Source of the DNA: Zygnema circumcarinatum
Taxonomy: Eukaryota > Streptophyta > Zygnematophyceae > Zygnematales > Zygnemataceae
Length of the DNA stretch: 64,000 bases
NCBI GenBank assembly: GCA_037447605.1
Contig: CM074811.1
Span: forward strand, 2,014,311-2,078,310
Direction of reading: 5' to 3'
Both the position numbers and the translations under genes were made by a program. The notes under the pieces are model-generated. The model saw nothing but the letters and a program-made list of their open reading frames with translations. It ran no database searches and was not told where the DNA came from. Position 1 is the stretch's first letter. Each line of letters begins with the position of its first letter. This document shows, piece by piece, positions 36,790-47,746 of this stretch.

Positions 36790-39369
36790 TCATGAAGGTT
36801 TCGTTGCCTGTTCCAAGGCCCTGCTTGCTGGCTTCTTGCCATGACTGCTTTCAGGATCCTTTGTCACAATGAACTGGGTCAGTGTTTCGCTTTCTGCTTC
36901 TTTTACAGGAAGCTCCCCTGTCTGCTCCTGCATGGGATTGTATGTCAGAATCTCCACCTCCTTTCTGGCAACTTCAAGGAGTGCTTGCTTTGCTTCCTGC
37001 AAAGCCCACGGGCATCCTCAATCTGAATTCAGAAATTGCTGCAATCACTTCATTTCAAGCTCTGGCAGGGTCGCATCTGACAAACTTCCAACTTAGGTAG
37101 CCAGGGGAACTGCTCGAGCCAATACGCACCCTCACCTTTTCCAGAAATTTATTCACGCAGATTATTGACAACTACATCGATGTGCATAGCCATACGCTAT
37201 GGCTCAGCTATATCATTCATTTCGTTTGCCACCGTTTTTAGGGATGGACTAAAGTATGCTTCTGTCATCTTGCGTCGAAACGATGGGGACTCTTTGGCCC
37301 TTAGTTCACGCATTCTGGATAAAGACGTGCTCTCTTTGTTCTCATTGATAAATTCCTCTTCCCCATTTCTGAAGCAAGCGTTGGAAGCCTCACCAAGCTC
37401 TTAGTAAATCGGCGGACCCCTTCCCGCGCAACTGCGAGCTCTTGGCGCGCTTCCTCCCTCTGAGCGTCGGCGCTGGAGGGGGTCTGCTCCACCACCTGCT
37501 GCTGCCGAGTGGCTATGGCCATTGGCTGCCATCGCTTCACCGCCTCCTTTGCTTGACTGCGGATTGATGAAAGAGTCACACACATAAGTCAAACTTTAGA
37601 ACACAGGGAAAGGGGGGCAAGGCTTGCATGCACAGCTGCAGTAAATCAGCTGATTGCCAGTTGAAAGCGTTTTTTCGTTTTTGATAACTTCGAGCGTTGA
37701 GACATCGATGGAGCTTTCTTCATTGAATAGCTTGGTCATTCAATGAGTGAAAGGTTCGTTTGGAATAAAAGCTGCAGGCAAGTCTCTTCCAAACTGGAAT
37801 AGGATGCGAGGAACGGTGTCAGGGACTGAGCGTACAGCTCAAACATATTGAAGAACAACCACAAGACCTTCATAATGCTGCGCTTTGTAGTAAGGAGGCA
37901 CATTAAATACAAAAAATATCTTCACCTGAGAGGTAGATGAGGCCTGTCTTCTCACCGAGCGCGATCAAGCTCCTTCGCATGACTTGCAGCCGCTCTGAGC
38001 TTGCTCTGCTCCTCCGCCAGCTTTTGCTTATGCGTGCGGATATCAGCCTCCAAAGTAGCCGTACGGCTTTTTGCGCGCAATACTTGCCGTTGATGAGCTG
38101 CTCTTCGCAAATCCCTTTCACGTTCATATCTGAGTAAGACGGCATGAGGAAACCTTGTAAACGCTACGAGTGGCTCTTTTACATGTATAGCTGGCTCAAA
38201 AGGTGGAGATGATATCAAATATTTAGTCTGATTGCTTCGAAGGTGATCAAATAGGCTGCACAAGTCGGCTGAGAAATCAACGTCACTACCATGTGCTGAT
38301 TGTCGCAAAGGGCTAACCTGAGGTCCTAAATGACTTGAGAAAAAGAAAAAAAAAAAAAAATCCGTTTCGCAATGAGGGAAAGAACAATCAAGAAAGCCTT
38401 GTAAGTGGCAAGCGTAATTTTCACTGGATAGGCCATTCAAGCGAAGACCTTTGACCTTTGACCTTTGACCTTTGACATAACAGGAAGCTCTTTCCAGAGC
38501 TTCTGCAACAATGGCTCTATGAAGAAGGTCGGTAGAGATCAATATGGATTTCATGAGAAGCACTCTCAGCCTATGCAGGAGCAGTTTGAAATCGACCAGA
38601 CAATGTCAGGGAAGGTGAAAAGTCTCCCGCCAAATCTTTTAGAGAACCCCCAGCAAGCAGACACAAGGACCATTTACGCGACATGCAAGAATAGAAGTGA
38701 GCTTGAGGTGACTACTAAGCTACCGACTGTAAAAAGATTATCCTTGGAAACAAAAAGTCCTCCTAGAGAAAATAGATCAAAAGATTTAAAAAAAAAAATT
38801 GAAATATATAAGTAAAGTTTACAGCCTATTTAATTGAAATCTCGTTCTTTTTGGAGCGTGAAGAATTGATTCTAGGCATACCTTATCCTATATCTTTCCT
38901 TCCAGCCATCGCCGGTCGGGTTCGATTCCAGCATACCACGCCCAGATTCCTCATCTTTATTGATCTCCAAGTGCGACCGAGCCATTCCCTTCTTCCTTTT
39001 GCCAAAAAATCTGCCATTGCTTGATCTTTTCAACTCTTCAGCTCCCCAGAGCTGGACCGCATCCACGTGCTCCTTTCCATCCTCGTCAAACACAAGCTGG
39101 GATAAAATCCCCCTGTTAGCTGCCACGGCCATCGCAGTGCTGCTCTTCTTTGTTCCAGAATTTCCTTTCTGATGTCCACCTGTTGAATCTGAACCATTTC
39201 CTGAAGGCCACTCTCTTTCCCAGAGGCCCTTCCAAAGGCTGTCAACCTTACTGAGACGCCGAAGCTGTCTTGAAACAAGCGATATGGTACAGAAGCTACG
39301 ACAGCTAAAAGTCTCTCTGACCCCGCAGTGTAGGATGTGCATCCAAATCTCATCAGGAAGAGCAGCCAT
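36790..39369 (-). CDS. SKIP24: F-box protein SKIP24
   Basis: Four exons in phase give 343 residues: 38882-39369, 37956-38129, 37394-37556, 36790-36996 (TGA). Residues 1-45 are an F-box (ALPDEIWMHILHCGV ... SLVSRQLRRLS, LWKGLW). After a Ser/Gly-rich linker the conserved SKIP24 body follows: RYERERDLRRAAHQRQ, a long coiled coil, then KEAVKRWQPMAIATRQQQVVEQ, which parallels Arabidopsis At1g08710 (SKIP24). F-box proteins bind SKP1/ASK and bring substrates to the SCF ubiquitin ligase; the coiled coil is the likely substrate module. Starts 168 bp from the divergent ASCC1-like gene. An intron carries a TTTGACC tandem repeat. Confidence 0.92.
38446..38476. repeat. TTTGACC heptamer tandem (W-box core x4)
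   Basis: gacctttgacc repeats four times with a 7-bp period in the first intron of SKIP24. TTGACC is the W-box core bound by plant WRKY factors; a role here is inferred only. Confidence 0.6.
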
Positions 39370-39537
39370 CTCAGACCTCCTTAGAAATGTTATTGCTCTT
39401 AGGCTCTTACCTTCACCTTCTCAAAATCCAAATTGCAAAAGTTCTGAACGTAACGCCATTGAAAAGAAGAAGAGGCCAAAATAGAAACACGAACGAAGGT
39501 TCAGTAATGCATGCAGTAGCTGCATGTTCAGTGAACC
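39370..39537. promoter_or_regulatory. 168-bp bidirectional promoter (SKIP24 / ASCC1-like)
   Basis: Start codons at 39369 (-) and 39538 (+) diverge across 168 bp. No TATA box is obvious; there are pyrimidine-rich stretches near the start sites. Confidence 0.55.
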
Positions 39538-42500
39538 ATGAGGGCGCTCTTCTTGGGAAGCTGTAGGAAGAATTTAGCCTCTTTGGCTCCCATCGGTCAA
39601 AGTCTTCATCTGCACGGGCATGGAGGAGCGTATTTCGGTGTAAAGCCGCAGCTACGCAGGGACGTATCTTGCATAGCGGGGTCCTGCTTTAAAGCTTACC
39701 AGGAGGCATTGCAACGAGCAGATAAGAGAAACTTGAATACAGAGCAGAACAGTAGCTGGCTCTTCTCGGCTTCGAGTTTTAGAAGCGCGAGGTATAGTCT
39801 GGAACAGCAGAGGCCTTATATTGCGAGAGGCATGGAGGGAGAGGCAGATAATGCCGTATCGTCGATGGAGGCAGAAATGCCGGAAAAGAACCAGCAGCAA
39901 CAAAGAGCAGGTAAGGTTCAGATTTTCAATTGATTGCAACGGTGCAGCGTAGAGATGCCAGCTGCCGTTATGTCGCCAATTGGGCTTTCCCGAGTACCTT
40001 ATGAAAAATAAGAAAGCAAGAGCCTGGCAGGATCAAATCCAATTTCTAGCGCTTTTCTACCGAGAAGTACCATATGGAAAAGAAGTAGAGATCAACTTAT
40101 CGTGATGACTTGAAAACTTGGAATTCTGCATAACAAGCTTCCAGAAAGAAGATGAACTAGTATGAAACTGATGTCATGAAAAATAACATTTATACCCCCA
40201 AGGACATGCTTGGACATTTTCCAAACTCAGTTATGCAGAAAGGTTGCCACTGCGTCGCTGACAGTCAAGCAAGCTGTCTGAATTATCTGGGCAGTCGTCA
40301 AAATGAAGCAACCAGAAAGGTGTTATTTAGCACACAGTTGCTCAAAGCGAAGAACTGAGCAGATTATGAATAGGGTGTACTTCCCTGGTTTTTGAGCAGA
40401 TTCAACGAACATTAAAGTACAAAGCGATAACAGGGTTGATGCTAGAGGTCTTGCGGCAACGCTTGGCAGATTAAGGGAATCCGCTCAGCTGGAGGAGGGG
40501 GAGCATAAATTCTCACTTAAGGTTAGTAATCACAAATAATTTAGAAAGTTGTTGCTGGAGCGTGTTTTTTGATTCTTTACAAAGGATTTGGACGCGATGA
40601 AATGGGAACTCTATGGGGGATGATAACCTCTGAGCACGAGCATAATGAGTGCAGAGTTTAGGGTAATCGAGCTGAAAATGCATTCTGGCAACTTTTGAGG
40701 TCTAGATCGTTGCAGCCTTCTGAGAGCAATTACTGTTAGTTGATTTAATCAATAGTCGGGGATAGCCGCTTAACTACTGGAGCCTCTCGAGATCGTTACT
40801 TTGTAGCGTTAGCTGTCTTCTTGGAAGTTATCTATAGCAACCCATGTCTTGACTAAGGATGAGGCTGCAGACACTGAATATGGTTGTGCTCTGCTGTGAC
40901 AGTATGGCACAGGAGGTGCCCTTTGGAAAGACTCAAGTGTAGAACAAAATCTTAGATTTAGTATCACCATAAGTATTAACCCAAGCAGAAATTCGTGGGG
41001 TGATATTCTTCACAGGTTGATGCAGCACTGATCAAGTTCCTGGTCAGAAAGGGGTGAAGCTTCTGTCCTTCTTTCCCTGTCGCAGAGTTGACACCTCTAC
41101 AGCTACAAGATGATGGAAAGCCTCCCACTGCAAATTCATCTGAACGAAATCATTGATCACGATTTATAGGCGTAGCCACCGCTGTTCTCTCTGATGAAGC
41201 TTGTGTAATGAGTGGGATCTGGACTGTAACCTTAAACTAATTGGTTTATTTGACGGGTCAGGCATTTTCTGGTAGTTCTGCTGCTGCTTGTTGCACGCGA
41301 CTCTCTGTCGAGAGCAGCGTCTGCTTGAGAACTATTTTTTTGCTGCTACTCGCATTGCATCATACCCTTTTCATTCACCAGGAGACCAATTGATGGAAGT
41401 CAGAGAATATTCTGTTGGATTTGTGACAGCTGCAGGTTTAAATTCAAGAGCGTACACTTGCAAGCGTGCTTCCTATGGTCAGGCTGCTCATTAATAAACA
41501 AACGTTCCTATCTTTAGGCTCTAACTCGCCACCTGTCATATTATTGCCCCACAAATGGATCACCCAGGCTCTCTGTGGTTGCAGGGAGGGCGTCAGAGAT
41601 ATTGAACGGGCATATGGAGTGCAGCTTCACGTGGGTCCCACGAAGGATGGCGCTCTGCACGTTGGTCAGTTTCCGTACTCTGCTTCCTATCCCACCCCTC
41701 CTCTAAGGGCCCTACTGTGCATGCTCTTTGGGCTTAGAAGACAACATACAGGTCTCACGTTTCTGATACTGTACTCACTTATAGCCCTGGACGTTTGAAC
41801 CCATGATGGCAGTCATCTTGGGGTGGAGAGAGACCCCATTTCTAGCAATCTTACAATTTTAAGGTGGACTTTTACATGCACTCTGTCATGTGTGGAGCCT
41901 GAGATAAGCAGATGCCTTACTATGTGCAGTTGTCAACGGCCCAAATGAGATGAGCGTGTCTGACGCTGTAGAAAGCATGGAGCGAATGCTGCAAGAGGTG
42001 GGCTTTGGGTAATTTTTCTCAAATACATATCTATGTCTTGTTCATGCAGAAGCGGTATGGTTTCTGAGGTCAGTTGGAGCTGCCAGTGCTGAGCAGTCTG
42101 CTGATCTAAAACTCTTCAAGCACTGGCATTGCCAAAGCGAGGCTGAATGTGTGCTTCTGTTGAGAATAATCTCCTTCATGTAATCATGTAATCATGTAAT
42201 CTTCATGTAATCTCCTTCCTTCTCCTTCCTTCATGTTCTCCTTCATTGTTCTTCTTCTTCTTCTTCTTCTTGTATGGCTCGGATGCGTAAAGACAGCATG
42301 CAAGGTCGGTGTCTTTTCAAGTGCAGTTTGGCCCCTCTGAAAGAGACTGCCACTGCATTGCATTGTGCAGGGCGTAGAAAGCTCCGCTCTGGGCTATTCG
42401 CATTTTGTGTCCCTTCCGCTCGCCGTCCATGCAGGCCTCACACAGCGGCTCACTGCCCTCCAAGACTCCGTTTTCGGGCCTGCTGGAGATGAGTGCAGGA

Positions 42501-44817
42501 GTCCTCCTTCAGCGAATCTGCCTCAAGGTAGGAACTATGCGGAGCCCTACAGGGGGAGGATAGGGCAAGAAGACGGCTGTTTGGCTTGCAAGTTGCGTTC
42601 AGTTTCGGAATTCATGCGGTAGTTTCCCGCTTTTTGTTGTGCTAGAAGGGCATGCTGGAGAGTGTTGACGGCCAACAGTTGTCTGTCGGCTTCCTTTTGT
42701 TGAGACCTGTTCTGATTCCTACTGATGCATATCATGCACGGAGCAGGCATGTGCAGGTCCATTTTTGTGAAACCTTCTACTTTTCACCTCACAGTGCAGA
42801 TGCTCAAGCTTTGGAACGAGGAGAGAGTCCAATTGGCTTCAGAAGTGCTTCAGGTGAGGAAAGAAACAAAGCAGCGAAAGTGAGTTTCTCGGGGGTAGAA
42901 TGAGGACACTGTCAAGAGAAACTAAACCTTGTAAGAAAAAGTTAGTCATTTAAGTTACAGTGGGAGGGGCATGAATTGAGGCCTTTCTGGAAAAGGAGAC
43001 AGTATGGATGATCAAGATGAGGGTGGCCGTGGTGGAAGGTCGCCATCTAAATGCGTCGATAGTAACCACAAGTTCATCTTCTGTACCTGTCTGCAGAGGA
43101 CCATGCCATCGCTGCACGAGCTATTGGAAGGCCGGCCCATTTCTGTTCGTCTTGGAAGACTGGTGAGGTTATGGGCACAGATTTCCTCTCCGCCATCATT
43201 CCGATCTGTCTTAACCGTCCCTTTTTTTTCCCCCCCTTCCCAATGGGCAATTCTGGTGAAATAGGCGAGTCCCTTGACAAAAAAGCCCAAGCCTGATCCA
43301 CCCGTAGCAACTGCGCTCATGAAAGTAATGGCTGCTGTCTGAACGCACAAAGTGGCTGAAGGTATTATTTTACTGGACTTGCAGGTTCAAATGAGAGGCC
43401 CATCAGCAAAAGCTCACGTTGTCTATGCACAAGTAACGGAAGTCGATGGTTCCGGTCGGCTCCTGCAAGCATGCGGTACGCTCTTTTTCCCTTCCCCTTG
43501 CGTTTCTTCTTAATGCTCATTGAGTTTCAGTTTGTAGCCCTTGTTTTGAAGTTTAACCTGCTGTGGGTTTCTATGCAAGACGGACTCGTTAAATTAGACC
43601 CGAATAAGTTGCAGCTGATTGAGTCTTGTCGATCTCAGACAACCATAGCCTTCGGAGAGCCAAAGCAAGTTCTGACAATTCTATTTGCTTTCGGGGGAGG
43701 ACATGAGTCATAAGCTCTCCTGACTGTCGCTTGGAGACTTCTCTGTCAATGGAGCTGTGGACTTTATTGCTGTCTGAAGAAGTTGTTGTCCATTTGCAGA
43801 GATGTTGAGGAAGGCCTATCGGGAGGCTGGCTTGGTGACAGCAAAGGATGCGAACGAGCGATTAAAGGTAGCAGTTGTCTCTATTCTTTGCCTTTTTTGG
43901 GGTGTTTTCTCTGAGTTCTAGCAGCTTGCCAGCTTGGCAGCCTACCTCTGTAGTTGGTACTTTGTAGTAGGCAGACTAATTCTTCTATGGTACAAAGTCA
44001 GAGTGTAGGTGCTCCCCGTGCCCTTATAGTAGGATATCTGCCAAGCAGCAATGCACTGCGTTTTTGCCCCCCATGAAAAAATGTCACCGGCTGGTGAAGC
44101 CCTGGCTAACTGTATTGACAATGGGCGTGTTAGGTAGGTCAGAGAGGTACCTCATCTGAGTAGGTTCATTGTTGGTCAGCAAACAGTAATCTTTGGACCT
44201 GTTGCCATCACCTCACTTTTGCACTTTTCTCTGATGTTTTCATTCGCATGGCTGGTTGCCATCTTCAGCTCCACGCCACCGTCATCAACACGAGCCAACG
44301 GAAAAGGTATGGAACTGTGTGACGACCCCTTTCTGAAATGTACTCTGCCGGCTGTCAAGCTTCTCCAAACAGAAACCAAAATCTAGCTGATGTTGATTTC
44401 ACGGACCACCGCCCTTCCAAACCTTCCCACTTAGGAAAGATGTCAGCGATGATGCTGCCTCTTCGGCCCATCGGCATCTGGTAGACTCTTCCATATTGGG
44501 AACTGCCCTTTCCGCCACGTGAGCAATCTTGGATCTCTGGCTATGAATGAGGGAAACGCCATCACATGGATTGCTCGTTTGGCAGTTTGAGCAAAACATG
44601 TCTTCTGATTGGTCGCATGTGTTACTCCTGTTGCAGGTCAATGGGAAATCGGTCAACGAGACGGATTCCAGTTGACGCTCGGTCCCTTTTGGCAGAGCAT
44701 GGAGATGCAGACTGGGGGGAATACCCCATCACTGAAGCGCATCTCTCCCAACGCTTTGTCTATGACTCCTGCGGCTATTATCACTGCTGCAGCAAAATCT
44801 GCTTTCCAACTGACTGA
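39538..44817 (+). CDS. ASCC1-like protein: KH domain plus LigT/2H phosphoesterase domain
   Basis: Twelve exons join in phase to 462 residues: 39538-39910, 40400-40521, 41016-41053, 41585-41664, 41930-41997, 42371-42527, 42747-42853, 43097-43162, 43385-43475, 43800-43867, 44269-44306, 44637-44817 (TGA). A KH-like segment begins at residue 166 (ALIKFLVRKGEGVRDIERAYGVQLHV) with a degenerate GxxG loop. The 2H phosphoesterase fold follows: YSHFVSLPLAVH, then the two catalytic motifs HLTV (His293) and HATV (His392), and MLKLWNEERVQLA. The C-terminus (EAHLSQRFVYD ... YYHCCSKI) is the plant ASCC1 end. In animals ASCC1 serves the ASCC-ALKBH3 alkylation-repair and transcription-coactivator complex. The basic N-terminal 120 residues are unlike ASCC1 and might target an organelle. 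Confidence 0.9.
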
Positions 44818-45241
44818 CTGCAATGGCTCTCAGAGAGCCCTTGTTGCTCAAGGTCAGATCAGTTTCTGAGACGACGCATGCAGAGAGACTGTTTCGCTTG
44901 TAAGTTGGTTGGAAGCGTTCCAAGACACCATCAAATAAACAATTGCAATTGTAAAGTACCTTCCATGATTCTAGACTCAAGCAGGGTGGCACTTCTGTCT
45001 TGGCCTGAAATCTGATATTGAATCCCTGTGTTAATCTGTGAAGAAAAAAATTGGAAATAACATTAAGTACAGGCTTCGTATAGTACAATTTTGTTTTCTG
45101 CCTTTTCCAAGTCCAACCTATCAACAAAAGAATGAACTTTGCTACTTGATAACTCATAATCAAGGCGCTTCATACACTTTATCTTACACATGCGAAGTAT
45201 CCAGGGCAGCTAAGAGCCGTTCTTTACAATGGCCGTGGAGG
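44818..45241. other. convergent intergenic space (ASCC1-like / COM1 3' ends)
   Basis: 424 bp with both 3' UTRs; AT-richer than the flanking exons. No other feature seen. Confidence 0.5.
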
Positions 45242-47464
45242 TCACTCAGTATCAAAGCCAAGATTCCAGAAGCCGTCGGGAGTTGACGGAGGCAAGTACT
45301 TGTAGCGGTGTCGAGAAGCATTCTGATGGTGTTCACATCTGTTTCCAAGAATACCCTCCGCATTCTCGTCCAAAACTGCACTATAAAACTGCTTGCAGGA
45401 GGTGCATTCTATTCCCTTCAAGACTTCCCTGTCAGCTTTCTTTCGAACCACTTCATGACATTTAAATGCTGAAGTTGGGGGCAACTCCCGGTTGAAAACT
45501 GAACCCTCACCGTGTCTTTTCTTCCCACTATCACTGGCCGTGACGCTGAGTTTATCATTCCGTTTCTGCCCACTAATCTGTGAAACATCACACATAACGT
45601 CTTCACAAGCCACTGATTGATGGAGACGGAGCTCAGGAAGTGTACATCTGCTTGGAGAATTGCTCGCTGTCCCCCTACTTGAAAGGAGCACGTCCCTAGC
45701 CTTGGGGACTGATGGCAATCCACTTAGATTTGAAGTCTCTGTCACATCTACTTCCCGAGTATGAACCAATTGCTGAGGTGCCACCAAACTCTGTCTATGT
45801 TGCCCATCTCCAAATCCATTTTCCGGAGCAACCACGTCCTGGACCATAGCCTCAGCTTGGACCGTCGCATGAAAAATGGCTTCCATTGCCATATCCAAAG
45901 GTGTTGCCATAAAATCATCATGAAGATCAAGTTTGGTCGTTTTTGATTGACCTCCCATGCTCCTCGTAGTCCTCCACATTTTCCCCGAAGACTTTTCAAC
46001 TCTTGGCATGCTATTTTCATGCGACTTTTTAGCAGGGATTTCCAGAGGCACAGGCGCCTTAGGAACAGATTCAGATCCTTGTCGTTCCGTTTGGTCTTTA
46101 GTTGATAAGGAGTTCTCCCCAATTCCTTTGGCATGGCCATCAGAAAAACGACGAAACTGGTGGCTAGTGTCATCAATCAATGTTTCACCATGACTACGAG
46201 ACTTGCCGTTGATATTGGAGCCCTCAGAAGCTCTTCGTGTAGCTGATGGTAAGTTCACAGAATTAGTCTTCCTATAAGGAAGTAAGATAGATGCCGCAGC
46301 CACCCGTTCCTGAGCTGTACTCCATACTTGAGGCTCCTCTCTCCCTTCTGACCCTCTGCTGCTTATCTGCAAAAGCTTTGGTTCAAGAAACATTTCCTCA
46401 TTATCCACATGCTCCTCATCCGCCCCCGTTAACTGCACAAATTTCTCCTTACTTGCTTGTATGGCGACTTTTTCCTCCTTATCAACTGACTCCAGTCGTT
46501 CTATCTGATCTCTTGGAACGATGAACAAACTTCTCGCTGGATTTGGATCCAGAAGCTTTCCATTGGAGATTGTGACAGCTCCATTAGCTGCGAATACAAG
46601 ATTGCCCTCACTATCGCAGTTTTGTTCATGAACACCGTCTTTTCCCATTTCCTCTCTCTCTTCCAGACTTCGTTTCCTTTTTGGTTCAGCTGCACTTCTC
46701 GATTCGCTCTTCAAAGACCTGCGACTGGCACTCTCAATGCTCTTCGCTTTGTTCAGCATACTGCCTAAGTGAGCCTGTCGCGATTTAACTTGCTGAGGAA
46801 CAACCCGCTGCTTCGTTTTCATCCATTGACCCGAAGTTTGCTGCCCCTGTTCAGAGCCAAAAGTCAAGTTGCATTGTGCTGCACAGTGACGCAGCAAGGA
46901 ATGGTGCTCCTTCTGAATTTCCCTAAGCCGCTTCACAGCGCTTCTCGCTTGCCTCCCAGCCGCCTCACCAGCCTGTTTTTCGCGTTCCAAATCCAACAGC
47001 AGCTGCTCTCGCCCTGCTTTTGACTCGCTGTCAAGAAGGAGGAAGTTTGTTTCTAGGCTGCGTATCTGTTCGCTGTGCGCTATGTCTTTCTTTTCCTGCT
47101 CTCGAAGAAGCTCTTGGTACTGCCTCTCAGATGCTGTGAGTGCCAACCTCACCTCCTCTATCAGCCGCCGGCCGTCCGCGTTTTCATCAGACGCTTGCTG
47201 AGCCTGCTGAAGAAAATTGCTTTCCCTGCGCTTCCAGTATTCCTTGCAAGCCGCGTGCGCCTTCTCTTCCTCTCTCACGCGCCCTTCAAGAAACTCAATC
47301 TGAACTTGCACAGCCTGCACAAGCTCCCCCGCAAACCTCTCTTCCACCATTCGCACCTCCCTCGTGACCGCTGCAAGCCTCGTGCTGAAATCACCTAGCT
47401 GCTCCCGCCATCCCTTGGCATCCCTGCTCGCAGAGCGAGCCTCCTCCACCTGCGCGGCAGCCAT
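45242..47464 (-). CDS. COM1: COM1/GR1 (CtIP/Sae2 homologue), intronless
   Basis: One uninterrupted frame of 740 residues, TGA at 45242-45244. The first 170 residues are coiled coil (multimerisation region in CtIP/COM1); the middle is a long, low-complexity, Ser/Lys-rich region; the last 73 residues are the SAE2/CtIP domain with KCHEVVRKKADRE, CTSC at 687-690, RHR at 718-720 and PPSTPDGFWNLGF at the end. Known role: activates MRE11-RAD50-NBS1 to resect DNA double-strand breaks, needed for meiotic recombination and gamma-ray response in plants. Every other gene here has many introns, so a 2.2-kb single exon stands out. Start chosen as the Met that opens the coiled coil; the divergent DnaJ-type gene starts 282 bp away. 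Confidence 0.94.
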   Translation of the reverse strand: MAAAQVEEARSASRDAKGWREQLGDFSTRLAAVTREVRMVEERFAGELVQAVQVQIEFLEGRVREEEKAHAACKEYWKRRESNFLQQAQQASDENADGRRLIEEVRLALTASERQYQELLREQEKKDIAHSEQIRSLETNFLLLDSESKAGREQLLLDLEREKQAGEAAGRQARSAVKRLREIQKEHHSLLRHCAAQCNLTFGSEQGQQTSGQWMKTKQRVVPQQVKSRQAHLGSMLNKAKSIESASRRSLKSESRSAAEPKRKRSLEEREEMGKDGVHEQNCDSEGNLVFAANGAVTISNGKLLDPNPARSLFIVPRDQIERLESVDKEEKVAIQASKEKFVQLTGADEEHVDNEEMFLEPKLLQISSRGSEGREEPQVWSTAQERVAAASILLPYRKTNSVNLPSATRRASEGSNINGKSRSHGETLIDDTSHQFRRFSDGHAKGIGENSLSTKDQTERQGSESVPKAPVPLEIPAKKSHENSMPRVEKSSGKMWRTTRSMGGQSKTTKLDLHDDFMATPLDMAMEAIFHATVQAEAMVQDVVAPENGFGDGQHRQSLVAPQQLVHTREVDVTETSNLSGLPSVPKARDVLLSSRGTASNSPSRCTLPELRLHQSVACEDVMCDVSQISGQKRNDKLSVTASDSGKKRHGEGSVFNRELPPTSAFKCHEVVRKKADREVLKGIECTSCKQFYSAVLDENAEGILGNRCEHHQNASRHRYKYLPPSTPDGFWNLGFDTE

Positions 47465-47746
47465 GGCCGCCCCTCCGCCTCCTCATCGGCGCTCCTCTCT
47501 CCATTGCGAGCCATTCTCCATCACAATCCAATCGCGACTCGCCACGTAGGCTTGTGCATACGTGGCGAGTCCCCATTGGCTGAGGGATGCGCGACTGCCC
47601 AATGCAGATTGCAAACCAGCGTCCTCCGGTGGATGTCCTGTGCGTCCTTCGCGTCCGTCTGTGAGCCCTCGTGCGTCCTCCGAGTCCTGCATGCTGCCTG
47701 CAGCGAAGCGGATGAAGGGGAGCTGCTGAGCAGAACGTTCTTCAAG
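47465..47746. promoter_or_regulatory. 282-bp bidirectional promoter (COM1 / DnaJ-type protein)
   Basis: Start codons at 47464 (-) and 47747 (+) diverge. A short near-repeat of cgccacgtaggc / acgtggcgagtcc occurs at 47540-47570, giving an imperfect inverted arrangement around ACGT cores. Confidence 0.5.

Noticed and set aside
38905-38945. tRNA-like ggttcgattcc motif
   Set aside because: Lies within SKIP24 coding sequence and no cloverleaf can be drawn.
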